A stretch of 33,293 bases of DNA from an uncultured Chloroflexales bacterium (GCA_937925925.1 CALANA010000259.1:1-33293), one strand, 5' to 3'. Positions 1-8,518 are shown, counted from the first letter of the stretch. A program made the numbers and translations. Notes: a model not told the origin generated them from the letters alone.

Positions 1-1
1 T

Positions 2-676
2 GTCGCTGGCCACGAGCGGAAGAGTTGGGTGGTCTGGGAGGAAGGCAAGGGGCCGGACATCGTGATCGAGCTGATCTCGGAGAGTACGGCGGACTTTGAC
101 CGGGGGGACAAGCAGCGGATCTACCAGAATGAGTTGCGCGTTCCGGAATACATCTGGTACGACCCGCTGAGCGGGGAGTGGGCCGGGTTTGGGCTGGAGG
201 ATGGCGTGTATGTGCCGTTGCCGATGGACGCGGAGGGTCGGCTGCTCTGCCCGCGCCTGGGGCTGGCGCTGGTGCGGTGGTGGGGCACGTACCAGGCCAT
301 CCCGGCCCGCTGGCTGCGCTGGGCGACGCTAGAGGGCGCATTGGTACTGACGGGGGATGAGCGGGCGGCAGAAGCCGAGCGGCAGGCGGCCCGCGAACGC
401 CAGCAGGCCCGCGAAGTTGAGCGGCGGGCGGCGGAGGCCCAACGGCAGGCCGAACGCGAGCGTCAGAAAGCGGCGGAGGCCCAACGGCAGGCCGAGATAG
501 AACGCCAGAAAGCCATCGAGGTCGAACGGCAGGCCGAACGGGAGCGCCAACAGGCCCGCGAAGCCGAGCAACGCGCTGCAGAGGCCGAGCAACGCGCCGC
601 TACAGCCGAGCAGCGCATCGCTGAATTGGAACGCCGCTTGGCTGAGTCGAGACGTGGTTCAATTGACGGAGCTTAA
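2..676 (+). CDS. Uma2-family (DUF820) putative endonuclease, 5'-truncated by window edge
   Basis: The reading frame is open from base 2, so the gene begins outside the window; the first internal start (base 29) is not the true one. The visible N-terminal part carries the restriction-like fold signature of Uma2 proteins: PDIVIELISEST, then DRGDKQRIYQN and VPEYIWYDP, which hold the PD-(D/E)XK-type acidic and lysine residues. After the globular part (about 110 visible residues) comes a coiled coil of about 95 residues rich in Glu, Arg, Gln and Ala. It is built on a 14-residue (42-bp) repeat, for example bases 431-453 and 473-495. Uma2 proteins are abundant in Chloroflexota and cyanobacteria; their biological role is not established. 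A second, broken relative lies at 21995-22856. The family call is confident; the nuclease activity is inferred. Confidence 0.88.
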   Translation, partial: VAGHERKSWVVWEEGKGPDIVIELISESTADFDRGDKQRIYQNELRVPEYIWYDPLSGEWAGFGLEDGVYVPLPMDAEGRLLCPRLGLALVRWWGTYQAIPARWLRWATLEGALVLTGDERAAEAERQAARERQQAREVERRAAEAQRQAERERQKAAEAQRQAEIERQKAIEVERQAERERQQAREAEQRAAEAEQRAATAEQRIAELERRLAESRRGSIDGA

Positions 677-703
677 CATGCATGCTACTTCAAGGAGAAA
701 ATG

Positions 704-1225
704 ATGCCAGCTAGAGTTCATCCTCGTGATTGGGATTATTATTTTCGACGCAATGCACCGCAACGCGGTGGGCCGTTACAAGCCTTCATCCATATGTTCG
801 TCCTGATCCTTCTTGTAGGACTGTTGACATTTGGCATTATCTTTGCCTTGCGCTACAATGAAGAACGCTTGAGCCTGCTGGCTGAGACGCAGGCGGAGCA
901 AGCGACCGCTGAAGCGGAAGCGGCGACACTTAATCCTGCCGTAGAAGAGGCGGATGCCCCACCCATCGCGCAGACGCTGGGAAGCGGTAATGTTGTGGCA
1001 TCTGGCAATTTGCGCCGTGAACCAGGAGTCGTTACGCCCGAAACGGTGATTGGTCAGATCTGTTCTGGTGATTCAATCGTGTTTCTCGATCAGCAAACTA
1101 TCAATGGTGCGATCTGGTATCGCATTCGGGTTACGAATCTGGCTGCCAGTTGTGACCCGCAGCGCGTTGGGCCAAACACCGAAGGCTGGGCGCATAACTC
1201 GCTTTTGAGTGCGCCAGCACCGTAG
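704..1225 (+). CDS. Membrane-anchored protein with C-terminal SH3-like domain
   Basis: This is a small protein of 173 residues. A short cytoplasmic N-terminus with Arg and Pro is followed by one strongly hydrophobic segment (IHMFVLILLVGLLTFGIIFA, about residues 30-50). Then comes an Ala/Glu-rich linker and a C-terminal domain of about 85 residues. The words NLRREPG, GDSIVFL, IWYRIRV and GWAHNSLL match the layout of bacterial SH3 (SH3_3) domains, which often bind peptides or cell-wall material. Topology suggests the SH3-like domain faces outside the membrane. Two ATGs lie in tandem at 701 and 704; AAGGAG at 692-697 is only 3 bases from the first and 6 from the second, so I use 704. It sits 27 bases after the Uma2 gene and 10 bases before the PHP gene, so the three may be co-transcribed. 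Partner and substrate are unknown. Confidence 0.7.
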   Translation: MPARVHPRDWDYYFRRNAPQRGGPLQAFIHMFVLILLVGLLTFGIIFALRYNEERLSLLAETQAEQATAEAEAATLNPAVEEADAPPIAQTLGSGNVVASGNLRREPGVVTPETVIGQICSGDSIVFLDQQTINGAIWYRIRVTNLAASCDPQRVGPNTEGWAHNSLLSAPAP

Positions 1226-1235
1226 GTGTGAAATT

Positions 1236-2276
1236 ATGATGCATATCTACCCTGGGGCACTCCATATTCATACTCACCACTCGGACGGAACTGGCAGCTT
1301 TCCAGAAGTGATTGCTGCTGCCCGTGCCGCTGGTTTGCGCTGGATTATTGTCACCGACCACGATACGCTGGTCGGACGCTCTTTTGCGGGCTGGCATGAC
1401 GATCTGCTGGTGATCGTCGATTATGAAATCACGCCGGATCGTAATCACTTTCTGGCTTTGAATGTCGATCAGGTGGTGGACAACGCGCTGGCACCACAGG
1501 ATTTTGTTGATGAGGTCTATCAACGCGGTGGTTTCGGCATTATTGCCCATCCTGATGAGCAGATACGCAATTCTTTTAAGGATATTTACCGCTGGGATGA
1601 CTGGGCCATCGATGGGCCGCGTCAGCGTGATGGACACACGGTCGGGTTGGAGTTATGGAACCTGATGAGCGACTGGGGCGAGCATTTGACCCAACGCAAC
1701 AAGGTTCTCAACGTTTTTATCCCCCGTTTAGGCTTGAGCGGGCCGACACCGGCCACGCTGCACTGGTGGGATCGGCTCAACATGCATGGGCGGCGCACCT
1801 TTGGCGTGGGCGGCGTCGATGTGCATGCCTTCAAACATCGTGTGCCCTGGGGCACAATCGAGGTCTTCCCTTATCGCTGGATGTTTGGGACGCTGACCAA
1901 CTACCTGCTGCTCGATACGCCGCTTGCTGCCAGTAATGCGCAACAGGCAACGCAGCAAGTGTATACTGCTCTGGCAGGTGGGCATAGCTACTTTGCCAAC
2001 CGGCTTGATGGCGAGGCCGATGCAGCGCTCTTCTATGCTACACGCGATGATCAACGCTGGAACATCGGCGACAGCCCGACTGTGGCGGCTGGCCCGCTGA
2101 CGCTCGTGGCTGATGTTGGCCGCCGAGCGTTAGTACAACTGATCTACAACGGGCGTATCCTCGCTCGCGGCAAACGTACCCTGTGTCAGCAGGTCAATGC
2201 ACCAGGCATCTATCGCCTGGAGGCGTATCACGGTGGGCGTCCCTGGCTCTATACCAATCCGATTTTTATCCATTAA
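1236..2276 (+). CDS. PHP-domain metal-dependent phosphoesterase
   Basis: The N-terminus carries the PHP signature: HIHTHHSDG (residues about 8-16), then VTDHDT, the motif AHPDE near residue 110, and GGVDVHAF near residue 195. These His and Asp residues form the metal site of PHP hydrolases such as YciV/TrpH and CehA-like enzymes. The last 100 or so residues (ADVGRRALVQLIYNGR onward) look like a beta-rich accessory domain. At 346 residues it is longer than the minimal PHP nuclease. An upstream GTG at 1209 lies inside the preceding gene, so I chose ATG 1236; a second ATG at 1239 is equally possible. TAGGTG at 1223-1228 is a modest ribosome site. Its stop abuts the stop of the convergent antiporter gene with no base between. 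Family is confident; the substrate is unknown. Confidence 0.82.
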   Translation: MMHIYPGALHIHTHHSDGTGSFPEVIAAARAAGLRWIIVTDHDTLVGRSFAGWHDDLLVIVDYEITPDRNHFLALNVDQVVDNALAPQDFVDEVYQRGGFGIIAHPDEQIRNSFKDIYRWDDWAIDGPRQRDGHTVGLELWNLMSDWGEHLTQRNKVLNVFIPRLGLSGPTPATLHWWDRLNMHGRRTFGVGGVDVHAFKHRVPWGTIEVFPYRWMFGTLTNYLLLDTPLAASNAQQATQQVYTALAGGHSYFANRLDGEADAALFYATRDDQRWNIGDSPTVAAGPLTLVADVGRRALVQLIYNGRILARGKRTLCQQVNAPGIYRLEAYHGGRPWLYTNPIFIH

Positions 2277-4028
2277 TTAATGTATCAACAGCAGCACTAC
2301 CAGCACTAGCACCACAAACAGCGTACCCGCTACCGGCCAGGAGCGCAACCAGCGTTCCATCCGCACCAGGTCGGGCCAGCCAGATATGTTCTGGCGATAC
2401 ACCGACCAGCGCCGAGTACTGTGATGCCATCCGGCTTTCCAGCGTGGTTCAACGACCAGTTGCCATCCTCTGCGGAGCGTATGCAGGAACGCAATCACCA
2501 GAACGAGAACGTCTCCTTCTGGTATAACCAGTCGCAAAGCGTTACCCGTTCGTTGTTGCCAGAGCCTTTGCCCATAGTAAACCGCCGCGACGATCAGTGC
2601 CCCTATCACTGGCGGCCACAGCGCACTGAAGGCCAGTGTCCGGTTTATGGCATCCAGTAGGCCAGACGGCAGCACAAAGAACCAGCCCAGCATAAGTGCC
2701 AGCAGCGTCAGCCACGACAGCCACATCCCTGGTGGCAGGCGCTTCCCGGCATCGCACATCCGTGGCCACACTGCCAGCAAAAAGCGGCCCATAAGCAGTG
2801 TCGTCGCCACTGCCGAGAGTTGCAACAGCAGCGACAGCCATCCTGGCCATGGTGGCAGTGCGATATACGTTGCATCCTTCAAAAACACTTTTGCAATCGC
2901 CCCGCTACTCAGGGGTGCCCCGGCCATCGCCAGTGCTGCCAGTATCGTCCCTACACCCACAAGCCAGATGTGCCACACCCGACTGGCCCCTGCCGCCATG
3001 CCCACACTCAAGAACAACGCACCCTTCGTCAGCGCATGATGGGTGGCATAGATCATGATTGCGGTCAATATCAGCGACCGCTCCGTCGGCACCATCAGGG
3101 CCACCGCCAGGGCGATGGTCATCAATCCCATCTGGCTGATGCTTGAATAGGCCAGGATAGTTTTAGGATCAGGTTGGGTCAGGCCAATGGCTACGCCATA
3201 GAACGTTGCTCCCAATCCCGCCAGCATACACACCGTCCCCCACTCAGGTAGCGCCACCGCACCCAGCGGCAGGAATAGCAGCCACCCCAGCAGGCCGGCC
3301 TTGATCATCGTGCCACTCAGCACGGCACTGGCTGGCGTCGGTGCCGCAGGGTGAGCCAGTGGCAACCACATATGCAGCAACAGGGCACCTGCTTTTACCC
3401 CAAACCCTGCCAGGAACAGGCCAATGATCAGGTTGCGATTGGGTGCCTGTGCAATTGCCAGCGGTACCAGTTCGAGGTCATAGCTGGCGGTAGCTACCGC
3501 CGTCAGCAGCAGCGCCGGTAGTAGCAGCGCCTCGCCCATGATCACCAGGATTAAGTAGATCCGCGCCGCCCGCAACGCCGTCGAACTGCGGCTGTGAGCC
3601 ACCAGTCCATAGGCGGCAAAACCCATGACAGTAAAGAACAGATAGAAGCTGACCAGATCGCGTGCGAGTAGCACTCCCAGGTTGCCACCCAACGTTAGCA
3701 GGTAAAAGCCCCAGAAGCGGTTGAGCGCCGGATCACGGGCCATATATGCCTGTGCATACAGCCCCGCCAGCAGCCACAGCGTCGCCGTAAACAGTAGAAA
3801 CACCCGTGTTACGCTGGTCAGGCCCAGACGCATACCCAGCAGCAGAGAAGTTTCGACGACAACCTCTCTGCTGGCAACGATGGCCAGCAATAATGCTGGT
3901 GCGGCAGACCATGCGGCCAGTCTGGGCATAACTGGCCGCAAGCGCGGCAGCGTGATTAACAGCGCCAGCAGTAGCGGCAAACTGACAACCAGCAACCAGG
4001 GTGCGGGCGTTGTTAGCGCAATGTTCAT
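2277..4028 (-). CDS. MrpD/NuoL-like antiporter subunit (third copy, D3), TM5 Glu replaced by Thr
   Basis: This is a polytopic membrane protein of 583 residues from the proton-translocating NADH dehydrogenase/Mrp antiporter family. The TM7-TM8 signature is clear (VKAGALLLHMWLP, then SAVLSGTMIKAGLLGW), with both channel lysines present, and SSGAIAKVFLKDA supplies the TM12 lysine. At the TM5 site, where family members carry a key glutamate, the sequence reads YLFFTVMGFAAYGLV, so residue 133 is Thr (codon ACT, bases 3632-3630). The C-terminus is extended by about 100 residues and ends in one more hydrophobic segment after a soluble Trp/Arg-rich stretch, recalling NuoL-like tails. The upstream ATG at 4085 is rejected because ATG 4028 forms an ATGA overlap with the stop of the preceding gene. 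It is the last gene of the Mrp operon. Whether it still pumps or is structural is open. Confidence 0.85.
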   Translation of the reverse strand: MNIALTTPAPWLLVVSLPLLLALLITLPRLRPVMPRLAAWSAAPALLLAIVASREVVVETSLLLGMRLGLTSVTRVFLLFTATLWLLAGLYAQAYMARDPALNRFWGFYLLTLGGNLGVLLARDLVSFYLFFTVMGFAAYGLVAHSRSSTALRAARIYLILVIMGEALLLPALLLTAVATASYDLELVPLAIAQAPNRNLIIGLFLAGFGVKAGALLLHMWLPLAHPAAPTPASAVLSGTMIKAGLLGWLLFLPLGAVALPEWGTVCMLAGLGATFYGVAIGLTQPDPKTILAYSSISQMGLMTIALAVALMVPTERSLILTAIMIYATHHALTKGALFLSVGMAAGASRVWHIWLVGVGTILAALAMAGAPLSSGAIAKVFLKDATYIALPPWPGWLSLLLQLSAVATTLLMGRFLLAVWPRMCDAGKRLPPGMWLSWLTLLALMLGWFFVLPSGLLDAINRTLAFSALWPPVIGALIVAAVYYGQRLWQQRTGNALRLVIPEGDVLVLVIAFLHTLRRGWQLVVEPRWKAGWHHSTRRWSVYRQNISGWPDLVRMERWLRSWPVAGTLFVVLVLVVLLLIH

Positions 4029-5545
4029 GGCGTAACCACTTGCGGCAGCGACACCAGTTCGCGGGCGGCGATCAATTCTGACCATTGCAGTGGACTGAAA
4101 GCAGCACTGGCAAACAGGCCGAAGATCAGTGTGAGCAGGGCGGTCGTCAGCGTCGGCAACAGCAAGAGCCAGCTGGTTTCAAAGCGCCCTGGCGCAATCT
4201 TGTCGATAAACGGGCCATCGGGTGTCCTGAACCAGGCTGCGTAAACAATCGGCAGAAAATAAGCCATATTGAGCAGCGTACTGGCAATCAACACCACCAT
4301 CACCCAGGTCTGGCCAGCTTCCACCGCGCCCATGCCGAGGTACCACTTGCTGATAAAGCCAGCAAAGGGTGGCAGGCCGATCATGCCCGCCACTGCGATG
4401 CTGAAGGCGACCATCGTCGCTGGCATACGTCGTGCCACACCGTTCATCTGGCTCACGTGTGTGATGCCCAGTGTATCGGCCAGAATGCCAGCACAGAAAA
4501 ACAGCGTAATCTTCATAATCCCCTGATGCACCAGATGCACAATGCCACCAATGGTCGCCACCGACCCGACAATCGCCACACCGAGCGTAATATATGAGAG
4601 CTGACTCACCGTTGAATAGGCCAGGCGGCGCTTCAGATCATCCTGTACCAACGCTCGCAGCGAGCCATAGATGATTGTTGTGGCCGCAACAATACTGAGT
4701 GGCAGCAGTACGCTCAGTTCTTGCGCCAGTGCAATCCCAAAGATCTCATACACCACGCGCACGACTCCGAACGCACCGGCCTTGACTACCGCCACCGCAT
4801 GTACCAGCGCACTGACCGGGGCCGGGGCTACCATCGCCACCGGTAGCCATCCGTGTAAGGGAAACAGCGCCGTTTTTACGCCCAACCCGGCGATCAAGAG
4901 GACAAACATTGCTATCAGTGTGGTCGCGCTGTATTCTGCCTGTAACCCGGCCAGTGCGCCACCTTCGGTAAACTCCACCGGGCCGACCAGCGCCTGAAGC
5001 CACACGATACCAAGTAACAGCACCGCTCCCCCGGTGACAGCGTAACGGAGATAAGTCCGACCGGCAGCAAGTGCCTCCCGTGTCTGCCGATGCACCACCA
5101 GCGGATAGGTGGCGAGGGTGAGTGTCTCATAGAAAAAGTAGAAGGTGAACAGGTTGCCCGCCAGTGCCAGGCCGGCCGTCGAGGTAACGCTCAGGCCGAA
5201 GAAGCCATAGAACCGGCTGTGGTGCGGCAGGTTGCGCATATAGCCAATCGCATAAATCGTCGTCACCAGCCACAACCCCGCCGACAATCCCAGGAACAGC
5301 ATCGCCAGTGCATTGGCTCGCAGCAAAAAGTCGATCCCTGGCGCAATGGCTACACGCAGTTCATACGACTCACCGGCGTAGATGCCCAGTAACATGATTA
5401 TCACCAGGATCAGCTTGACGACCTCGGCTCCCAGGTATAATCCGATCCGCAACCTGGCCCGCGTATCACGCAGAAAGAAGAGCAGGATACTGGGAACCAT
5501 CGAGCTTGATATCACCAATAATGGTAAGAGTGTGGAAAACCGCAT
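4025..5545 (-). CDS. MrpD/MrpA-like antiporter subunit (second copy, D2)
   Basis: A 506-residue polytopic protein of the NuoL/NuoM/MrpD family. All expected channel residues are visible: the TM5 glutamate in FYFFYETLTLATYPL (Glu140), the TM7 lysine in GVKTALFPLHGWLP, a His and Lys in SALVHAVAVVKAGAFG, and the TM12 lysine in GFISKWYLG. The HAVAVVKAG pattern is closer to NuoL/MrpA than to NuoM. Since no full MrpA exists here, this protein may take the place of the MrpA N-terminal antiporter domain. Translation of the next gene is coupled by an ATGA overlap. No good ribosome site precedes the ATG, and an in-frame stop lies 15-18 bases upstream of it, so the start is constrained. A 314-base gap with two repeats separates it from mrpD. 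The family is certain; the subunit equivalence is inferred. Confidence 0.87.
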   Translation of the reverse strand: MRFSTLLPLLVISSSMVPSILLFFLRDTRARLRIGLYLGAEVVKLILVIIMLLGIYAGESYELRVAIAPGIDFLLRANALAMLFLGLSAGLWLVTTIYAIGYMRNLPHHSRFYGFFGLSVTSTAGLALAGNLFTFYFFYETLTLATYPLVVHRQTREALAAGRTYLRYAVTGGAVLLLGIVWLQALVGPVEFTEGGALAGLQAEYSATTLIAMFVLLIAGLGVKTALFPLHGWLPVAMVAPAPVSALVHAVAVVKAGAFGVVRVVYEIFGIALAQELSVLLPLSIVAATTIIYGSLRALVQDDLKRRLAYSTVSQLSYITLGVAIVGSVATIGGIVHLVHQGIMKITLFFCAGILADTLGITHVSQMNGVARRMPATMVAFSIAVAGMIGLPPFAGFISKWYLGMGAVEAGQTWVMVVLIASTLLNMAYFLPIVYAAWFRTPDGPFIDKIAPGRFETSWLLLLPTLTTALLTLIFGLFASAAFSPLQWSELIAARELVSLPQVVTP

Positions 5546-5580
5546 GTTTTTGAATGCATTCTAACAATCAAACGTTCTTA

Positions 5581-5695
5581 TACCAATTGACTGAAACATT
5601 CTGCATACGCCGAAATCCCCACATGGGCGCAGGCCGCAGGCCCGCGCCTCCTCAGCGATGACGCAGTCTCGTTGGAGGACGCATGGCAAGAACAT
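5581..5695. repeat. Dispersed repeat family A, short degenerate copy
   Basis: This copy matches the reverse complement of the element at 24569-24873. Shared stretches include the end TACCAATTGAC, the core AGGCCGCAGGCC, and GACGCAGTCTCGTTGGAGGA followed by ATGGCAAGAACAT. The middle is shorter than in the other copy. It lies in the mrpD-D2 gap of the Mrp operon, directly joined to a family B repeat. Confidence 0.65.
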
Positions 5696-5805
5696 TTGGC
5701 AGAGCAGTACTGTTTCTGTTTTCCACCCGAATTCTCACCTACGCCGAAAATGTAGAGGGAAAGAACGCGTTTCTTCCCCGCCGACGCAGGTGAAGAGGGC
5801 ATAGC
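5696..5805. repeat. Dispersed repeat family B, copy 2
   Basis: It aligns with the copy at 9417-9562 through AGAGCAGTAC, GCCGAAAATG, TTTCTTCC and GAAGAGGGCAT. The central hairpin is degenerate here. Bases 5806-5859, between this repeat and the mrpD stop, show nothing recognisable. Confidence 0.6.
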
Positions 5806-5859
5806 GCTTCTTGCTCGCCGTAACGCCTGGAAAGTAAAGAAACGCTCCAATGTTCATCC

Positions 5860-7338
5860 CTAAAACGGTGCCCCAATCCGAAGCAATGCGATCAATGGCG
5901 TCGCCGTCACACCCAGGACAAACACAAACACCGCCAGTGCCAGTGCAGACAGTTCGGTGGTAAGCGTCACCGGTCGCGCCTGTTTGCTGTCGGCAATGGA
6001 CTGTGGCTGATCCAGCAACATACGGCTCAACACCATAAAGACATAGCCCGCCCCCAGCAGACTGCCAGCCAGTATCACCACCGCAAACCACCACTGCCCG
6101 CTGTTCAGCGCCGACGTGAGCAACAGCCACTTGGCAATAAAGCCGCCGCTGGGTGGCAAGCCCATCAGATTAACCCCGGCCACAGTGAAGGCCGCGACTG
6201 AGAGTGGATAGCGCCGAAACGTACCCGGCAGATCATCCAGTCGATCACTACCGAGCGCATACACGAGTGTTCCAGTCGCCATAAATGCCGCGGCCTTGGC
6301 GCAGGCATGGGTCAGTGCAAAGTATACCCCACCGCTCCAGGCATCCAACCCTATTTCCGTCATCCCATTGCTCAACGGGAACAACAAAAACAGATAGCCA
6401 ATCTGGGCCACGGTAGAGAACGCAATGAGCAGTTTGAGTTGCTGTTGTCGTAAAGCCAGGATCGACCCCCACAAAATGCCCACTGCACCCAGTGCGCCCA
6501 GAATCTGGGCGACGGCGGGAGTGGCAATGGCTGGAAACACATCAAACCAGAGCCGCAGCACCATATAAAAGGTCGCCTTCACCACCAACCCGGAGAGTAA
6601 TGCACTGACCGGAGCGGCAGCGCTGGCGTGGGCTGGTGGCAACCAGAAATGCAGCGGAAACAGCGCCGTCTTGAGCGCCAATCCCAGCATGATCAGCGCC
6701 AGCGCCAGGCCACTGCTGGGATTGGATAGCATGCGCGTACCAAGGCTGTTTAGTTCCAGTGTACCAGACGCGGTATACAGCAGCGCCACCCCCAATAGAA
6801 ACGCCAACGATCCTAGAAACGAGGCCAGCAAATAGCGCATCCCTGCCACTATCGCTGCCGGCTTGCCTTCCAGTGTTACCAGGGCCACTGCTGATAGACT
6901 CAGAATTTCTAGCCCGACATACAGATTGAAAATATCAGCAGATAGAAAAATGACATTGAGCGCCGTCCACAAAAACATCCATAACGGCCAGAAGAAGTAG
7001 CCTCCGACAGCACTGCCAGCACGTGGGCCTTGAAACACATAGCCCATAGCGTACACACTGGTACTGGCACCTACTATCGTGGTCATAATCAACATCAGCA
7101 CGCTTAAGCCATCGGCATGGAGTGCAATGCCCAGCGGCGCTTCCCAACCGCCCACTGCATAATACTGTTCGCCATGCTGCAACACCTGGCGTGTCAGGCC
7201 AGCCACCGCCAGCGTGATCGCGCTTACCGTCACCAGGCTGATCGTTGCCGCCCCACCGCGCTTAAACAGAAAGGTGAATATCGTCCCGATCAGCGGCAAC
7301 AGGATCGGCCACACGATCCAGGTCTCGGCTATGTTCAT
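5860..7338 (-). CDS. mrpD: Na+(K+)/H+ antiporter subunit D, MrpD (first copy)
   Basis: A polytopic membrane protein of 492 residues, normal for MrpD. It carries the TM5 glutamate in NLYVGLEILSLSAVALV (Glu144), the TM7 lysine in ALKTALFPLHFWLPPAHA, the TM8 lysine in SGLVVKATFYMVLRLW and the TM12 lysine in SGGFIAKWLLLT. The words PPAHASAAAPVSALLSG are typical of MrpD and MbhH. MrpD is one of the two antiporter-like subunits in standard Mrp complexes and translocates protons in exchange for Na+ or K+. The upstream start at 7377 is rejected: ATG 7338 follows GAGGAA and gives an immediate first membrane helix. The start lies 77 bases inside mrpC in a different frame, so the two genes overlap. Downstream, repeats separate it from the next antiporter gene. 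Confidence 0.9.
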   Translation of the reverse strand: MNIAETWIVWPILLPLIGTIFTFLFKRGGAATISLVTVSAITLAVAGLTRQVLQHGEQYYAVGGWEAPLGIALHADGLSVLMLIMTTIVGASTSVYAMGYVFQGPRAGSAVGGYFFWPLWMFLWTALNVIFLSADIFNLYVGLEILSLSAVALVTLEGKPAAIVAGMRYLLASFLGSLAFLLGVALLYTASGTLELNSLGTRMLSNPSSGLALALIMLGLALKTALFPLHFWLPPAHASAAAPVSALLSGLVVKATFYMVLRLWFDVFPAIATPAVAQILGALGAVGILWGSILALRQQQLKLLIAFSTVAQIGYLFLLFPLSNGMTEIGLDAWSGGVYFALTHACAKAAAFMATGTLVYALGSDRLDDLPGTFRRYPLSVAAFTVAGVNLMGLPPSGGFIAKWLLLTSALNSGQWWFAVVILAGSLLGAGYVFMVLSRMLLDQPQSIADSKQARPVTLTTELSALALAVFVFVLGVTATPLIALLRIGAPF

Positions 7339-7675
7339 CGTTCCTCGCTGCGATGGGCGCTGCCTCCACCGGCGCATCCATCCAGAGTAAAGCGGCTACG
7401 CCCGTTGCGGCCACCACGCGGCGAGTTAACGCCAGTGCGAACGCGGTCATGCTGACGCTGACCACAATACCAGTCAGCACCATGGCATGGGGCACCGGAT
7501 CAGGGATCGCATGCATATCACGCCGGGCAGCACTTACCAGCAGCAGAAAGATGCCGCTGCTCATAATATTCATCGCCAGAATTTTGCGTACCAGATGGGG
7601 ATGAACAATAAATCCGTACAGGCCAATACTGAAGATTAGCACGCTTGCCAGTCCATAGATCTGAAACTGGCTCAT
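7262..7675 (-). CDS. mrpC: Na+(K+)/H+ antiporter subunit C, MrpC (NuoK-like)
   Basis: A small NuoK-like subunit with three hydrophobic segments: SVLIFSIGLYGFIV, ILAMNIMSSGIFLLLVSA and AMVLTGIVVSVSMTAFALAL. The phrase PHAMVLTGIVVSVSMTAFAL is the MrpC hallmark, and NIMSSGIFLLLV matches the NuoK-type second helix. The core ends near residue 107, the usual family length. About 30 more residues form a charged tail that reads through the first 77 bases of mrpD, so the tail may be a by-product of the overlap rather than functional. AGGAGA precedes the ATG at a proper distance. The 132-base gap upstream to the MbhE-MrpB gene shows no clear signal. MrpC is needed for assembly of the Mrp complex in characterised species. 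Confidence 0.9.
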   Translation of the reverse strand: MSQFQIYGLASVLIFSIGLYGFIVHPHLVRKILAMNIMSSGIFLLLVSAARRDMHAIPDPVPHAMVLTGIVVSVSMTAFALALTRRVVAATGVAALLWMDAPVEAAPIAARNDEHSRDLDRVADPVAADRDDIHLSV

Positions 7676-7807
7676 CTACCGTTCTCCTGTCGCCTCTTAG
7701 ACCACTGCGGTTTCAAAATATCCTCTCTGCTAACCATATGCCAATCGCTACCTGACTGATGGGTCAACCCGGGGTCATAAGACGAGTTCACGTTCGGTAT
7801 ACAGGCT

Positions 7808-8518
7808 TCAGCCTTCATCATTCATCGTCTCAAAACTGGCGGTCTCGGGGATTGCGCCAAAAAAAAGGAGCGCCAACGTTCCCCCAATCGAGATCGTCAG
7901 AACGCTCTCCAGTACCAGCATCAATGCATAGGCCTGGTTACGGGGATACTCCAGAAACTGGTTGCCCACCACCAGCGTCCCACCCGCAATCACCACAAAC
8001 ACGGCCAGTCCCAACACCGCCACAACGCGCAACGGCCAGCGCTGACGCGGGCGGATACCAATCATAGAAGCCAGCAGGAGTAACACCATCGCTGCTGCCA
8101 GCACCGATCCGCCCTGAAAGGCACCACCCGGCCGGGCCGAGCCGATCCAGGTGATATAACCTGCTACCAGAATCATCACCGGCGCAAGCAATCGCACCAG
8201 ATGCGCCAGCACTGGCGTCTCAGCTACATACCGTGCGTGACCAGTGCGTAGCGGTACAACATGCAATGACCAGACAGCTACCACTGCCAACAGCAGCACC
8301 GCGATTTCCAACAACGTATCATAGCCGCGAAAGTTCAGTAAAACAGCAGTGACCGGGTTCGTTACCCCACTATTCGGGAGTTCGCGCTGCACCTCGGTCG
8401 TCAGGCCCACGGGTTGCGCGGGCAGGGCAATGACGGCCTGAAGCAGGAATATTCCAAATATTGTCACCAACAGCCCTGGTAACAGGTGGGTAAGCCAGAT
8501 CGCGGTTAGTTTAAGCAT
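7808..8518 (-). CDS. mrpB: MbhE-MrpB fusion subunit of the Mrp antiporter
   Basis: This is 236 residues, longer than a plain MrpB of about 140. The N-terminal 100 residues contain TEVQRELPNSGVTNPVTAVL and NFRGYDTLLEIAVLLLA, the signature of the MbhE domain, which in standard Mrp is the C-terminus of MrpA. The rest is MrpB: LVRLLAPVMILVAGYITWIG, then RPGGAFQGGSVLAAAMVLLL, two further helices and a short tail. The C-terminal MrpA piece is thus fused to MrpB while its MbhD piece is encoded just upstream. The ATG at 8518 overlaps the stop of the MbhD-like gene by 8 bases, with AGGA upstream. The longer start at 8587 would overlap that gene by 77 bases and add a hydrophilic leader, so I rejected it. 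Confidence 0.88.
   Translation of the reverse strand: MLKLTAIWLTHLLPGLLVTIFGIFLLQAVIALPAQPVGLTTEVQRELPNSGVTNPVTAVLLNFRGYDTLLEIAVLLLAVVAVWSLHVVPLRTGHARYVAETPVLAHLVRLLAPVMILVAGYITWIGSARPGGAFQGGSVLAAAMVLLLLASMIGIRPRQRWPLRVVAVLGLAVFVVIAGGTLVVGNQFLEYPRNQAYALMLVLESVLTISIGGTLALLFFGAIPETASFETMNDEG

Noticed and set aside
1131..1637. 168-codon minus-strand frame over the SH3 and PHP genes
   Set aside because: Antisense to the PHP metal-binding motifs, which are clearly coding on the plus strand.
4085..4597. 170-codon open frame on the plus strand opposite D2
   Set aside because: It is antisense to a well-supported antiporter gene, and its Gln/His/Arg-rich composition is typical of a shadow frame.
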